Source: CAYMDS01 sp964653195 (GTDB taxonomy: Bacteria; Patescibacteriota; Microgenomatia; Levybacterales; UBA12049). From it: DNA of 43,540 bases. Below, piece by piece: positions 9,129-16,758 of this stretch (its first letter is position 1; each line of letters begins with the position of its first letter). The stretch lies in contig CAZZCX010000011.1 in the NCBI GenBank assembly GCA_964653195.1, positions 1 to 43,540 on the forward strand, read 5' to 3'. The notes beneath the pieces were generated by a model. That model had not been told where the DNA came from. It saw only the letters and a list, made by a program, of their open reading frames with translations, and did not search any database. The translations under genes and the position numbers were made by a program.

Positions 9129-9950
9129 TTAAAACTTCCCAGTCTCCCTGTACTTTCTTAAATTTCTCTGTCTTGTTTCTTCATTAATATCCTCGACATC
9201 TTCATGTCTCCCTTCATCCGCTGCTATCCGTCGTGCATCTTCTGCTAGTTGATCTTCCTGAGCAAATCGATTTCTTCTTTTTCTTGTGCTTACAGGATTA
9301 ATTGGTCTTTTACTTGATCGCTTATTTCCGGAAATAAGTGAATGTATAGCGACTCCTAAAGCTGCTATTCCCGCTGTTAAAGCCCCAACCACCACAGCTC
9401 CTGTAACTGCTTCTTCAGGACTCACGCCATCATCTAATATTTTCCAGCTTGAGGATAAATGAGAAAACCATGATTCAGGCTGAGGTGTTACTGGTACGGA
9501 ACCCGAATCAGGTGGATATATAAATACGTCAACTGGAACAGTAACTTCAGGTGTAACTTGCGCACCTGTATCTGCGTAGTAAACATGACTCGATACTCCA
9601 TCAAAACATATACCTGAAGCTTGTATGCCTTCAGGTATATTATTATCTAATAACGCACCGGGGGGTAAATCACTGCTACAATTTTGAAAATCAACTTGCG
9701 CATGTACGCTACCTGCATTTTCAAACAAATTTGTAGCAAGTCCTACTCCATAAGCAGCAGCCACCATACCAAGCTTAGTCGCCCACGGATGTCGCTGCAT
9801 CCAGTTCACACCTCTTGCAGCTGAATGTATTGCATTTAATCTTGCCTCATCGTTTGTTAACATTCCGTTTTTATCTGCAACAAGCTTATCCGTACTCCAG
9901 CCTGAAGAACTACTATCAAAACCTGCTCCTCTTTCTATTTCTAATTCCAT
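9129..9950 (-). CDS. Two-TM membrane protein with extracytoplasmic domain, unknown
   Basis: 273 aa from the ATG at 9950 (MELEIERGAGFD). The frame can be extended to a TTG at 10025, but a strong promoter (TTGACA-17 bp-TAAAAT) lies inside that extension and would start the RNA about 4 nt before the ATG, so 9950 is preferred. Topology: N-terminal soluble region; a membrane segment near LGMVAAAYGVGLATNLF; an external region of about 95 residues with a Cys pair (NCSSDLPP, SGICFDG) and Pro/Val-rich strands; a second membrane segment VVVGALTAGIAALGVAIHSL; and a highly charged, probably coiled C-terminal tail (RRNRFAQEDQLAEDARRIAADEG). No family is recognised. It begins a three-gene unit downstream of the ATPase and Fic-like genes and could be a membrane partner, which is inference only. 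Confidence 0.65.
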   Translation of the reverse strand: MELEIERGAGFDSSSSGWSTDKLVADKNGMLTNDEARLNAIHSAARGVNWMQRHPWATKLGMVAAAYGVGLATNLFENAGSVHAQVDFQNCSSDLPPGALLDNNIPEGIQASGICFDGVSSHVYYADTGAQVTPEVTVPVDVFIYPPDSGSVPVTPQPESWFSHLSSSWKILDDGVSPEEAVTGAVVVGALTAGIAALGVAIHSLISGNKRSSKRPINPVSTRKRRNRFAQEDQLAEDARRIAADEGRHEDVEDINEETRQRNLRKYRETGKF

Positions 9951-9960
9951 ATTATGGGGT

Positions 9961-9989
9961 ATTTTAAAGCTACTCTCCAAATTTGTCAA
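9961..9989 (-). promoter_or_regulatory. Sigma-70-type promoter for the two-TM protein gene (leaderless)
   Basis: On the minus strand, TTGACA (9989-9984), a 17 bp spacer and TAAAAT (9966-9961). The expected start near 9954 leaves only about 4 nt before the ATG at 9950, so the message would be essentially leaderless. This decides the start codon. Confidence 0.65.
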
Positions 9990-10167
9990 ATTTATTCTAT
10001 GTATGGAATACACGCTATAGGCCAAAGTGATTAAATAAATATTTAATTTTAGCTATAGTCATTTTTTCTTTTATCCCTTTATGGCTATAATCCTATACAT
10101 ACTTAACTTACACTTGGACTATATAATTATTCCACACCAATCTAATTTACCAATGAGGAAAGTTTCA

Positions 10168-11097
10168 TTATGCGCGCATGTAGTAAACAGACCTGCCTTT
10201 GCCATACTGAAAAAGCAGGCCTAGAGAAGCCAGGCGGGCTAGATCACGCGATGCAGTAATCTGGGAAATTTTAAATACCTGTTGAACTTTCCTATTTGTT
10301 ATCCTTGCTCCAGGCATGTCAAAAGATGTAAGAATCTCTCGCTGTCTTTCAGACAAAGACCACATTTTTGCAGGTTCTGTGCTTGATTCCTGCACTATCT
10401 TTCCGGACATATCCTCAAGCTGATTGGCAATATAACCTACGAAGTGCTCAATCCATACTGTCACACTCTCTTTTCTCTCTACTGCTAGCCTCAATTCACG
10501 CATAAGTTTTTCATTTTCATAAAAGTACTTCTCAAGTAACAATAGTCCTCTAAAATCAAGACCAGATTTGTATAGAAACACATACGGCAGTAAGCGGTTA
10601 AGTCTGCCAAATACATTCGTATCAGGCAAGAGTATCGAAAATTGAATATAGGCTATAAATGATTGAGTCAGAGTATGTTCCCTACTCGTTTGCAGAAAAA
10701 CCAAGCGCTCCATAAGCTCACTCTCTGGCAGTCTAATTCTTTCATCTGTAATCTTTTTTAGTATTGTATGAATGGCTTGGGGCATTACGGGTTTGGTGTT
10801 CATGTACCAGAAGCTGTGAATATAATCAAAAGCTTTCTTATAATGCACGATGGATAATTCTTTTTCAGCCAAATTACGCTTACCAGGTGCATTAAGGACT
10901 GCTGCTATATCACTTTCATTTACCATAATATGTGCCAAATGCAATGAATAATATATCCTCTTTACCATTATGTCCCACCTGAGCTTGAGTTCTTTATCAT
11001 GCGAAAGCGAGTGTATCAAAATTGATTCTCTGCTCTTTTCTATAAGCTTAAGAGTCTGTTGAAGATTTGGAGAAATAGTATAAGAGAGCGTCGTCAT
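10168..11097 (-). CDS. Degenerate Fic-fold protein with C-terminal winged helix
   Basis: 309 aa. The helical central part (about residues 45-220) follows the Fic domain layout, including the helix pair around the active-site loop. The family motif HPFxDGNGRxxRLL aligns with LPDTNVFGRLNRLL (157-170): GR..RLL is kept, but the catalytic His, the acidic residue and the Asn are replaced. AMP-transfer activity is therefore unlikely. The C-terminus (about 246-309, LSERQREILTSF...SQITASRDLARLASLGLL...GKGRSVYYMR) is a winged helix of the type that follows Fic domains in many bacterial proteins, so a regulatory DNA-binding role is more plausible. It follows the epsilon gene after 157 bp on the same strand and may regulate or be co-transcribed with the ATPase cluster. 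The Fic assignment is by pattern only. Confidence 0.6.
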   Translation of the reverse strand: MTTLSYTISPNLQQTLKLIEKSRESILIHSLSHDKELKLRWDIMVKRIYYSLHLAHIMVNESDIAAVLNAPGKRNLAEKELSIVHYKKAFDYIHSFWYMNTKPVMPQAIHTILKKITDERIRLPESELMERLVFLQTSREHTLTQSFIAYIQFSILLPDTNVFGRLNRLLPYVFLYKSGLDFRGLLLLEKYFYENEKLMRELRLAVERKESVTVWIEHFVGYIANQLEDMSGKIVQESSTEPAKMWSLSERQREILTSFDMPGARITNRKVQQVFKISQITASRDLARLASLGLLFQYGKGRSVYYMRA

Positions 11098-11254
11098 ATG
11101 TTTAAAAAATTAATTATTACGAGTTATGCATTTATGCTTTGAGTCTTTAAGAAAGATCGAGATAAACTCCGCGAGAAGTTCTCGGCTTTCAGCCTCGAAC
11201 AATAAAATTTTGTGTAAGTCGTATTAATACTTTTGAGATTTGATTTATTACTTT

Positions 11255-11545
11255 TTATTTAATACCTGATATACTTGAAAAAATACCAAGATACACTCTG
11301 ACCTCGCCATTATATACCTTTAATATGGCTTTTGTTACAGGTACTGTAAGCGTTTTCCCGTCAGGCTGAACAAGATCAAGCTTGTTTTGGATAATTGAGA
11401 TGAAATGTGAATGCTGTGGCAAAACATCAAATGGTCCCTCTTCGTTTATAGCGGTAAGTGATAAAGCTTGCCCTTGGTATAAAATACGCTGCCTGTCCCG
11501 TATCAAGCAAGGAAAAGTAGAATTATAAAAAATTGTTGATTCCAT
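11255..11545 (-). CDS. atpC: F1-like ATPase epsilon subunit, short form
   Basis: 96 aa matching the N-terminal beta-sandwich of epsilon: the segment ALSLTAINEEGPFDVLPQH corresponds to the conserved 'G.ilPgH' region, followed by a strand of the VYLGIFSSI type. The C-terminal helical hairpin that gives normal epsilon (about 130-140 aa) its inhibitory arm is absent. In F1, epsilon sits at the foot of gamma and contacts the c-ring loops. This is the last recognised F1 gene of the cluster, 84 bp after beta. The 157 bp gap behind it holds short inverted repeats (CGAGAA-G-TTCTCG at 11172-11184 and GGCT-TTC-AGCC at 11184-11194) that might attenuate transcription. Confidence 0.8.
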   Translation of the reverse strand: MESTIFYNSTFPCLIRDRQRILYQGQALSLTAINEEGPFDVLPQHSHFISIIQNKLDLVQPDGKTLTVPVTKAILKVYNGEVRVYLGIFSSISGIK

Positions 11546-11629
11546 ACTAAAATAGCTAATAGTACATGGCTAAATAGTTAATAGTTCTACTGTTTTATTG
11601 TTCACAGTCTAACTTTTTACAATAAATAC

Positions 11630-13006
11630 TTATTTTCCTACCTCATCTAGACTGCCAATGCCCAGAAACTTCTCTTCTGAGACCGTATCAAATTCCCCAT
11701 CCAGTATCAGACCAACGTCACTAACAGTTGTTTTAAGCGGAACATATTTACCTTGCTTTCCAGTCTGATTTTGAGTTACGAAAAAGTTTTGAGTCATATA
11801 ATTTTTTAGTTTCTTCGCTCGCATATAAAGTATCTTATCATCAGCAGTTAATTCTGACTCACCGACCAAAGACACAATATGCTCTAGGCTCAAAGCTTTT
11901 TTCAAAAGAGCCTGTGCATCGATAAGAGCCTGATTGTGAAGCTCACCCACAACTGTAGGACTTAAAGCAGACGAGGTCGATGAGATAAGATCTATCGCAG
12001 GGAATCGTCCTTCCTGGTATACTGCACGTGAAAAATAAAGCATGGAATCAAGGTATGGAAATACAGATTGCACTCCCTGATCGAGAATGTCATCATTCGG
12101 GACATAAATCGTTTCAATAGTCGTAATTGAATTTGATACGGTAGGAAGCAAGCGTTCGTGAAATTCAGCCATTTCGGAATCGAGTGTTGCTTGATACCCA
12201 TCTTCTGATGGAATTGTCCTCATGAGTAAAGAAAGTTCATTCCCTGCCTGAGCAAAACGAAAAATATTATCTACAAAAAACAAAACATCTTGTTTCATTT
12301 CATCACGAAAATGCTCAGCTAAAGTAGCTGCAGCATATGCGGTAAGAAACCTATTTGCCGGACTTTCACCCATTGGTCCAAAAATAAGTGTTGAAAAAGG
12401 TAAAACTCCACTATCTTTCACAGACTCAAAAAGCTCCTGACCTTCCCTTGCACGCTCACCTATTCCTGCAAAAACAGATATGCTTTTCGTGGTTTCCGTA
12501 GATGTAAGCTGTACGATATTATGAATTATTTCAGTAAGTAGAACTGTTTTTCCTACACCTGCACCCCCAAAAAGCCCGGTCTTTCCGCCTTTGAGAAGAG
12601 GCGCGAAAAAATCTATGGCTTTTATCCCTGTTTGTAGAATTTCCTGCTTAATAGAAAGTTCACTATATCCAATTTTCCTACCCTGGATCGGTCGGTAATC
12701 AGGATTTTTTAATGGCCCCATATCATCTTGCGGATTGCCAAAATAATCTAGAACCCTCCCTAATACCGCCTCACCAACAGGAAATTGCATCGGCTTTCCA
12801 GTATTTATCACTACCTGACCTCGATGAATAAATGTGAAATTAGAAAGCAATAAGCAGAAATACGTGCCTGGATTTGAAGATGCATATACCAAAAATAATA
12901 CTTTTGGATCATCTTGAAGATGTAAGACGTCACCAATAGATGGCATATCTTCAATAAAATATACTTCTATCACATGGCCATTGATACTGATAATTTTTCC
13001 TTTCAT
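11630..13006 (-). CDS. atpD: F1-like ATPase catalytic beta subunit
   Basis: 458 aa, close to the usual length. It hydrolyses or makes ATP at the alpha/beta interface. Catalytic parts are intact: P-loop GGAGVGKT (147-154), the general-base glutamate in GERAREG (E184), and Walker B FFVDNIFRFAQAG (D246), followed by the typical YVPNDDILD and FPAIDLISSTS segments. The 'DELSEED' lever that pushes gamma is changed to SELTADD (384-390), so it is less acidic. Several otherwise very conserved stretches differ from housekeeping beta, for example MGESPANRF for MNEPPGAR and EDGYQATLDSEMAEFHERL for the usual GYQPTLATEMG.LQERI. This points to a divergent paralogue or fast lineage that is still a nucleotide hydrolase. 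It lies 28 bp after gamma. Confidence 0.93.
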   Translation of the reverse strand: MKGKIISINGHVIEVYFIEDMPSIGDVLHLQDDPKVLFLVYASSNPGTYFCLLLSNFTFIHRGQVVINTGKPMQFPVGEAVLGRVLDYFGNPQDDMGPLKNPDYRPIQGRKIGYSELSIKQEILQTGIKAIDFFAPLLKGGKTGLFGGAGVGKTVLLTEIIHNIVQLTSTETTKSISVFAGIGERAREGQELFESVKDSGVLPFSTLIFGPMGESPANRFLTAYAAATLAEHFRDEMKQDVLFFVDNIFRFAQAGNELSLLMRTIPSEDGYQATLDSEMAEFHERLLPTVSNSITTIETIYVPNDDILDQGVQSVFPYLDSMLYFSRAVYQEGRFPAIDLISSTSSALSPTVVGELHNQALIDAQALLKKALSLEHIVSLVGESELTADDKILYMRAKKLKNYMTQNFFVTQNQTGKQGKYVPLKTTVSDVGLILDGEFDTVSEEKFLGIGSLDEVGK

Positions 13007-13034
13007 ATTATTAATAGCCTGAACGCTATTTTAC

Positions 13035-13904
13035 TTAACCCCATAATCTCATACTAGCTAAACTATTTATCTGCTTGGAATTCAATATTCGATGAGCTAA
13101 AATCCCTTCCGACGTTTTGGTTTTCGATAAACTTGTATCGATATTCTGAATAGCCTGATCCAATGCATACATACGAGATGCCTGCTTAGCAAGCTGAGAC
13201 TCTCGTATAGTCTGCTCAAAGATAAGTCCAAAAATCTCCGTTTCAAAAAAGACAATAATTTTTTCCAAAGATGGTTCAAATAAATATTTTTTTACTAAAC
13301 GTGCATCCCCTTCTTCCATGCTTATACTACTATCAAGAGTACTAATTGTAGGATTTTGAGATACTATACTTTGAAATTCTGAATAAAAAACCAACACTTT
13401 TTCATATTTTAGCAAATACGAAACAAGATCTGATAATTTCCGGCTATCTATTCCTGCATCAGGAAAATCAAAAAGCATATACTTTTTATCAGGGTTTGCT
13501 TCTTTAAACAATGCTTCTCCTGCTCGTCCTAGAATAGCAACTTCCACGTCATTTTTGGTCAAATAATCATTCACCATTCCTACGGTTTTTTTGATAATAC
13601 TACCGTAAAGACCTGTATTTGAAGCTATAAAGACCACAACCGTCTTACCGTTTCTACGAATAAGAGAAAGGTTGTCTGTGTGATTGATCTTCTTCTTCTT
13701 CATAAGTGTAAGCAACTGCCTTCTGTATGCTATTCTCACATCTTGAAATAATGTAAGCAATTCTGTTATAAAATCACGATTCAAAACAACTGATGTTCTG
13801 GTTTTACGAATATGATTAGCAGCAATCTGCTGATACGTTTGAGTCAGCGTTTTGAGCATACTTAAATCAGTGATTAGCGATCTTAGTTCACGTCTGCCAG
13901 TCAT
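13035..13904 (-). CDS. atpG: F1-like ATPase gamma subunit (central stalk)
   Basis: 289 aa, the usual length. N- and C-terminal helices would form the coiled-coil shaft; the middle has the Rossmann-like region with SNTGLYGSI in place of the common 'SDRGLCGG'. The C-terminal helix shows ESQLAKQASRMYALDQAIQN, corresponding to the conserved 'SE...RM.AM..A..NA' turn. Position between alpha and beta genes is standard. It is divergent but complete, so a rotating shaft is expected. The start at 13904 gives MTGRRELRSLITDLSML; no Shine-Dalgarno is evident. A 91 bp gap separates it from alpha. Confidence 0.88.
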   Translation of the reverse strand: MTGRRELRSLITDLSMLKTLTQTYQQIAANHIRKTRTSVVLNRDFITELLTLFQDVRIAYRRQLLTLMKKKKINHTDNLSLIRRNGKTVVVFIASNTGLYGSIIKKTVGMVNDYLTKNDVEVAILGRAGEALFKEANPDKKYMLFDFPDAGIDSRKLSDLVSYLLKYEKVLVFYSEFQSIVSQNPTISTLDSSISMEEGDARLVKKYLFEPSLEKIIVFFETEIFGLIFEQTIRESQLAKQASRMYALDQAIQNIDTSLSKTKTSEGILAHRILNSKQINSLASMRLWG

Positions 13905-13995
13905 ATTTAATAGATAAAAAATTAGAAATGAGATCTCAAAATCTATTATTTCTTATATTTATCTTTTAGATTTGATTTTAAATCTTTTATTTTCC

Positions 13996-15483
13996 TTAAA
14001 GTCCTAAGTGTTTATAGAATTCGTCTGGTTTTCCGCGAACTGAACCTAGCAATTTGTTAAATGAATCGCTGGATTTGATCATAAGCTTCACTTCACCCTG
14101 AAGAGTCTCATCTTTGCTGTATAAATCCATGATTCTATCCATATCCTTTTTCATATCATCTATCGTTTTTTCTCTCCACACATCCACCCATAAAAGAGTG
14201 AATAAAAATATCTGAAGCTCCAGGCGTAGCACTTTCTGGGATAGATAATCAAAAAATGCAGTTATTTTCATACCTGTTTTCAAAGTATCCGCAACTGTAC
14301 CACTAACTTCCGCGCCAAAATGACTGAAGTTTTGCATTTTTTCATGAAGCGAAAGAAAGCTAAATATTTCACGACTTAATGTCTGTCTGAGTGAATCCTG
14401 AGTCTGGCGGCCGATTCTAGTCACCGATAAGAAAGGATGAATCGGTGGACGACGTCCCTTCCCGTAAAGATCAATATCGAAATACAAATGACCATCTGTC
14501 ATAGACATAAGATTAGTCTGAATATAACCTGACAAATCACCCTGAAGTGTATCAGCTACGGGAAAACAGGTTATTGAGCGTTCTGAAATTCCTGAATCTG
14601 TCTGAATCTTGAAATTCCCAGCTCTCTCAAGCAAACGCGAGTGAGCATAGAATATATCTGCAGGATAAGAATTCCTACCTGGAAATCGCTTTACGAGAAG
14701 GCTGATTTGGCGGTAATACTTCGCGTGAGTTGTCAAATCATCAAGAATTATAAAAACGTCTTTACCCACGGACAGAAAGTACTCAGCTATAGTCATTCCG
14801 CTATAAGGTGAGAGAAAAATCTTAGCTGCGGTATCTTCAGCTGAACTTGCTACAAGCACACAGCTATCATAAATTCCCTGAGTCTTCATATATTCCTCAA
14901 TAGCTTTATAATTTGATTGCTTTTTGCCTATCGCTACATATACACAAACTGCTCCAAGACGTGCCTGCATAACCATACTCTGAAGAAGAAAATTAGTCTT
15001 ACCCGTCTTGCGGTCTCCCACAATAAGCTCTCTTTGACCTTTTCCCAATGGTAGAATCAAATCAACAAGTGCAACCCCTGTTTCGAGTGTCGTGCTGATT
15101 CTATTTCTGGAACCTATTCCGTTTGGACTTATATCTACGATTCTCTCAACTGCATTATTGAGCTGTAAATCAATCGATTTATCTAATGGTTTACCAAAAG
15201 GGTCGATACTTTTACCCAAAAGTTCTGGACTTAAGGCTATAGATAGAGTTTTGTCTATTCTGGCAACTTTTATACCGGTCTTAATTGGGATTTTTTCGAA
15301 AAGTAAGACATCACATAAATCTTTATGTAAATTTAATATATAACCCATTTCTCCAGTCTCAAGCATTATCAATTCTTGAGGCATAGCCTTAGGCAAACCG
15401 CTTACAGATATTACTGAATTATTTACAGCCTCGACAAATCCTACTTCGTTTGTAAATTCTAAATGTTCCTGGAAAGATTTCAT
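13996..15483 (-). CDS. atpA: F1-like ATPase alpha subunit
   Basis: 495 aa. Recognised by P-loop GDRKTGKT (156-163), IILDDLTTHAKYYRQISLL, PADIFYAHSRLLERAG and the alpha arginine finger in SVTRIG (R356), which completes the catalytic site of beta. Divergent features are RRPPIHPFLSVTRIGRQTQ for the usual 'RPA.N.G.SVSRVG..AQ', and loss of part of the N-terminal delta-binding extension: it starts close to the first beta strand at EVGFVEAV. The ATG overlaps the delta stop codon by 4 nt (15480-15483), indicating translational coupling. Together with beta it should form the alpha3beta3 hexamer on the cytoplasmic side. Confidence 0.93.
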   Translation of the reverse strand: MKSFQEHLEFTNEVGFVEAVNNSVISVSGLPKAMPQELIMLETGEMGYILNLHKDLCDVLLFEKIPIKTGIKVARIDKTLSIALSPELLGKSIDPFGKPLDKSIDLQLNNAVERIVDISPNGIGSRNRISTTLETGVALVDLILPLGKGQRELIVGDRKTGKTNFLLQSMVMQARLGAVCVYVAIGKKQSNYKAIEEYMKTQGIYDSCVLVASSAEDTAAKIFLSPYSGMTIAEYFLSVGKDVFIILDDLTTHAKYYRQISLLVKRFPGRNSYPADIFYAHSRLLERAGNFKIQTDSGISERSITCFPVADTLQGDLSGYIQTNLMSMTDGHLYFDIDLYGKGRRPPIHPFLSVTRIGRQTQDSLRQTLSREIFSFLSLHEKMQNFSHFGAEVSGTVADTLKTGMKITAFFDYLSQKVLRLELQIFLFTLLWVDVWREKTIDDMKKDMDRIMDLYSKDETLQGEVKLMIKSSDSFNKLLGSVRGKPDEFYKHLGL

Positions 15484-16004
15484 AATGAATGCGCTGAGGT
15501 CATCTGCTCCTTATTGTTTGAGGTACTTTTATTTGCAAACCATAAATCAATTTGTTTTTCTAAACTCAAATTCCAATATCTTCCACTCCAAATCAGCTCA
15601 ATACCGCCTATTATTGTTGCATCTGTTTTTAAAGACATTACAAGAGTTTGATCGTTTAATGCTTCACGAAGACTATTACTCAAATTGATAATAAACTCAT
15701 GATCAGGAACAATCCCCAATGTAACATCTGCTATTTTGGCTTTTTCGACTTCTTCTTTAAGGCCCAACAGAAATTGTTTTAAATGCATTGGATCCTTTTC
15801 GTTTATATTTGATATATGTACTATTTGATATATAGCTTCTGCAATATCAATCGGAAATGTTTTCTTTAATACATTTACATTTCCATTATCAATAACAAAT
15901 GACAAGTCTGAAATCGCTTCCACTCCCTCATAAAATTCTTTTGCCTGCTCTCTAGTGCGTATGTATTTAAATATATCAGAATATAATGGAGTACTAATTT
16001 GCAT
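15480..16004 (-). CDS. atpH: F1-like ATPase delta subunit (peripheral stalk)
   Basis: 174 aa, typical delta length. The C-terminal part shows the family signature DATIIGGIELIWSGRYWNLSLEKQI, equivalent to 'DpsliGGf.lrvgd.viDgSv..qL'. The N-terminal half is predicted helical, as in the delta six-helix bundle. It would link b to the top of the alpha/beta hexamer, acting as stator. It lies 12 bp after the b-like gene and overlaps alpha by 4 nt. Retention of delta argues that F1 is held against rotation by a stator, as in a real rotary enzyme. Confidence 0.83.
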   Translation of the reverse strand: MQISTPLYSDIFKYIRTREQAKEFYEGVEAISDLSFVIDNGNVNVLKKTFPIDIAEAIYQIVHISNINEKDPMHLKQFLLGLKEEVEKAKIADVTLGIVPDHEFIINLSNSLREALNDQTLVMSLKTDATIIGGIELIWSGRYWNLSLEKQIDLWFANKSTSNNKEQMTSAHSL

Positions 16005-16016
16005 ATCAAAATTATA

Positions 16017-16727
16017 TTAGTTTTGCGTGAAAACGTCATGCTTCACACGTTCTACAGCATCTCTTATTATATCCATGTGTTCAGTTCTGGATAAACTTTT
16101 TCGTAATACTTCTTTTGCTATCTCCGACAATAATTGATCTACTTCAATTGATGCATCATTCATACGCTTAGCTTTGTAAGACGCAATCTCCTCATTTGCT
16201 TTTCTAAGTGCCTCATTTGTTTTTTGGGTTATAACCTCCTCCTTACCTACAGTCTCATCGTGAAGACGTTTTTCAAAATCTTTCATTTCATTAAGTGTTA
16301 TATTTTCAATATCTTTTGATATATTACGAAATATTTGGATATCTTCATCACGTACATGAGTTATAGCATTTTGAAAAGCTGTATAGAGCTGACCTGCTTC
16401 TTTCGTCAACGTATCTTTTTGCAATTTGGTCAACTGAGTCAACTCATCAGCAAGAACACTATTAGCATTGGTTTTCAATAGTTCTGCTTTTTTTACAATA
16501 TCCTCAGCCTGATTCATAGCCTGTCCAATAATCTGTAATGACTTTTCGCGGGCTACGTTTACCTTCTGAAGACTTTTCTCTGACATATGATACCGCATAT
16601 ACATATTCTCTTTTTGTATTCTGTGGTATTTGGAGGCTAAATGAAGATAAAAATAACTTATAACCAGTAAAGCTATACCAAGTGTAGATAGACTTACGCT
16701 AAAAATTAATATAGTCAGAAGTTCCAT
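16017..16727 (-). CDS. atpF: F-type ATPase b-like subunit (membrane-anchored stator)
   Basis: 236 aa: one N-terminal membrane segment (about residues 4-30, TILIFSVSLSTLGIALLVISYFY) followed by some 200 residues of highly charged, alanine/glutamate-rich coiled coil. That is the b-subunit plan, but with a stalk longer than the usual 155-170 aa protein. The C-terminus (SEIAKEVLRKSLSRTEHMDIIRDAVERVK) resembles the delta-binding end. Position between c-like and delta genes supports the call. The membrane helix lacks clear polar contacts for an a subunit, and none is encoded nearby. It begins 31 bp after the c-like gene. Confidence 0.75.
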   Translation of the reverse strand: MELLTILIFSVSLSTLGIALLVISYFYLHLASKYHRIQKENMYMRYHMSEKSLQKVNVAREKSLQIIGQAMNQAEDIVKKAELLKTNANSVLADELTQLTKLQKDTLTKEAGQLYTAFQNAITHVRDEDIQIFRNISKDIENITLNEMKDFEKRLHDETVGKEEVITQKTNEALRKANEEIASYKAKRMNDASIEVDQLLSEIAKEVLRKSLSRTEHMDIIRDAVERVKHDVFTQN

Positions 16728-16758
16728 AGTTAAATTTAATAAATATTCATCCTTAGTT

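Noticed and set aside
9951..10025. TTG start at 10025 for the two-TM protein
   Set aside because: It would place the strong TTGACA-17-TAAAAT promoter inside the coding region; there is no ribosome site before the TTG.
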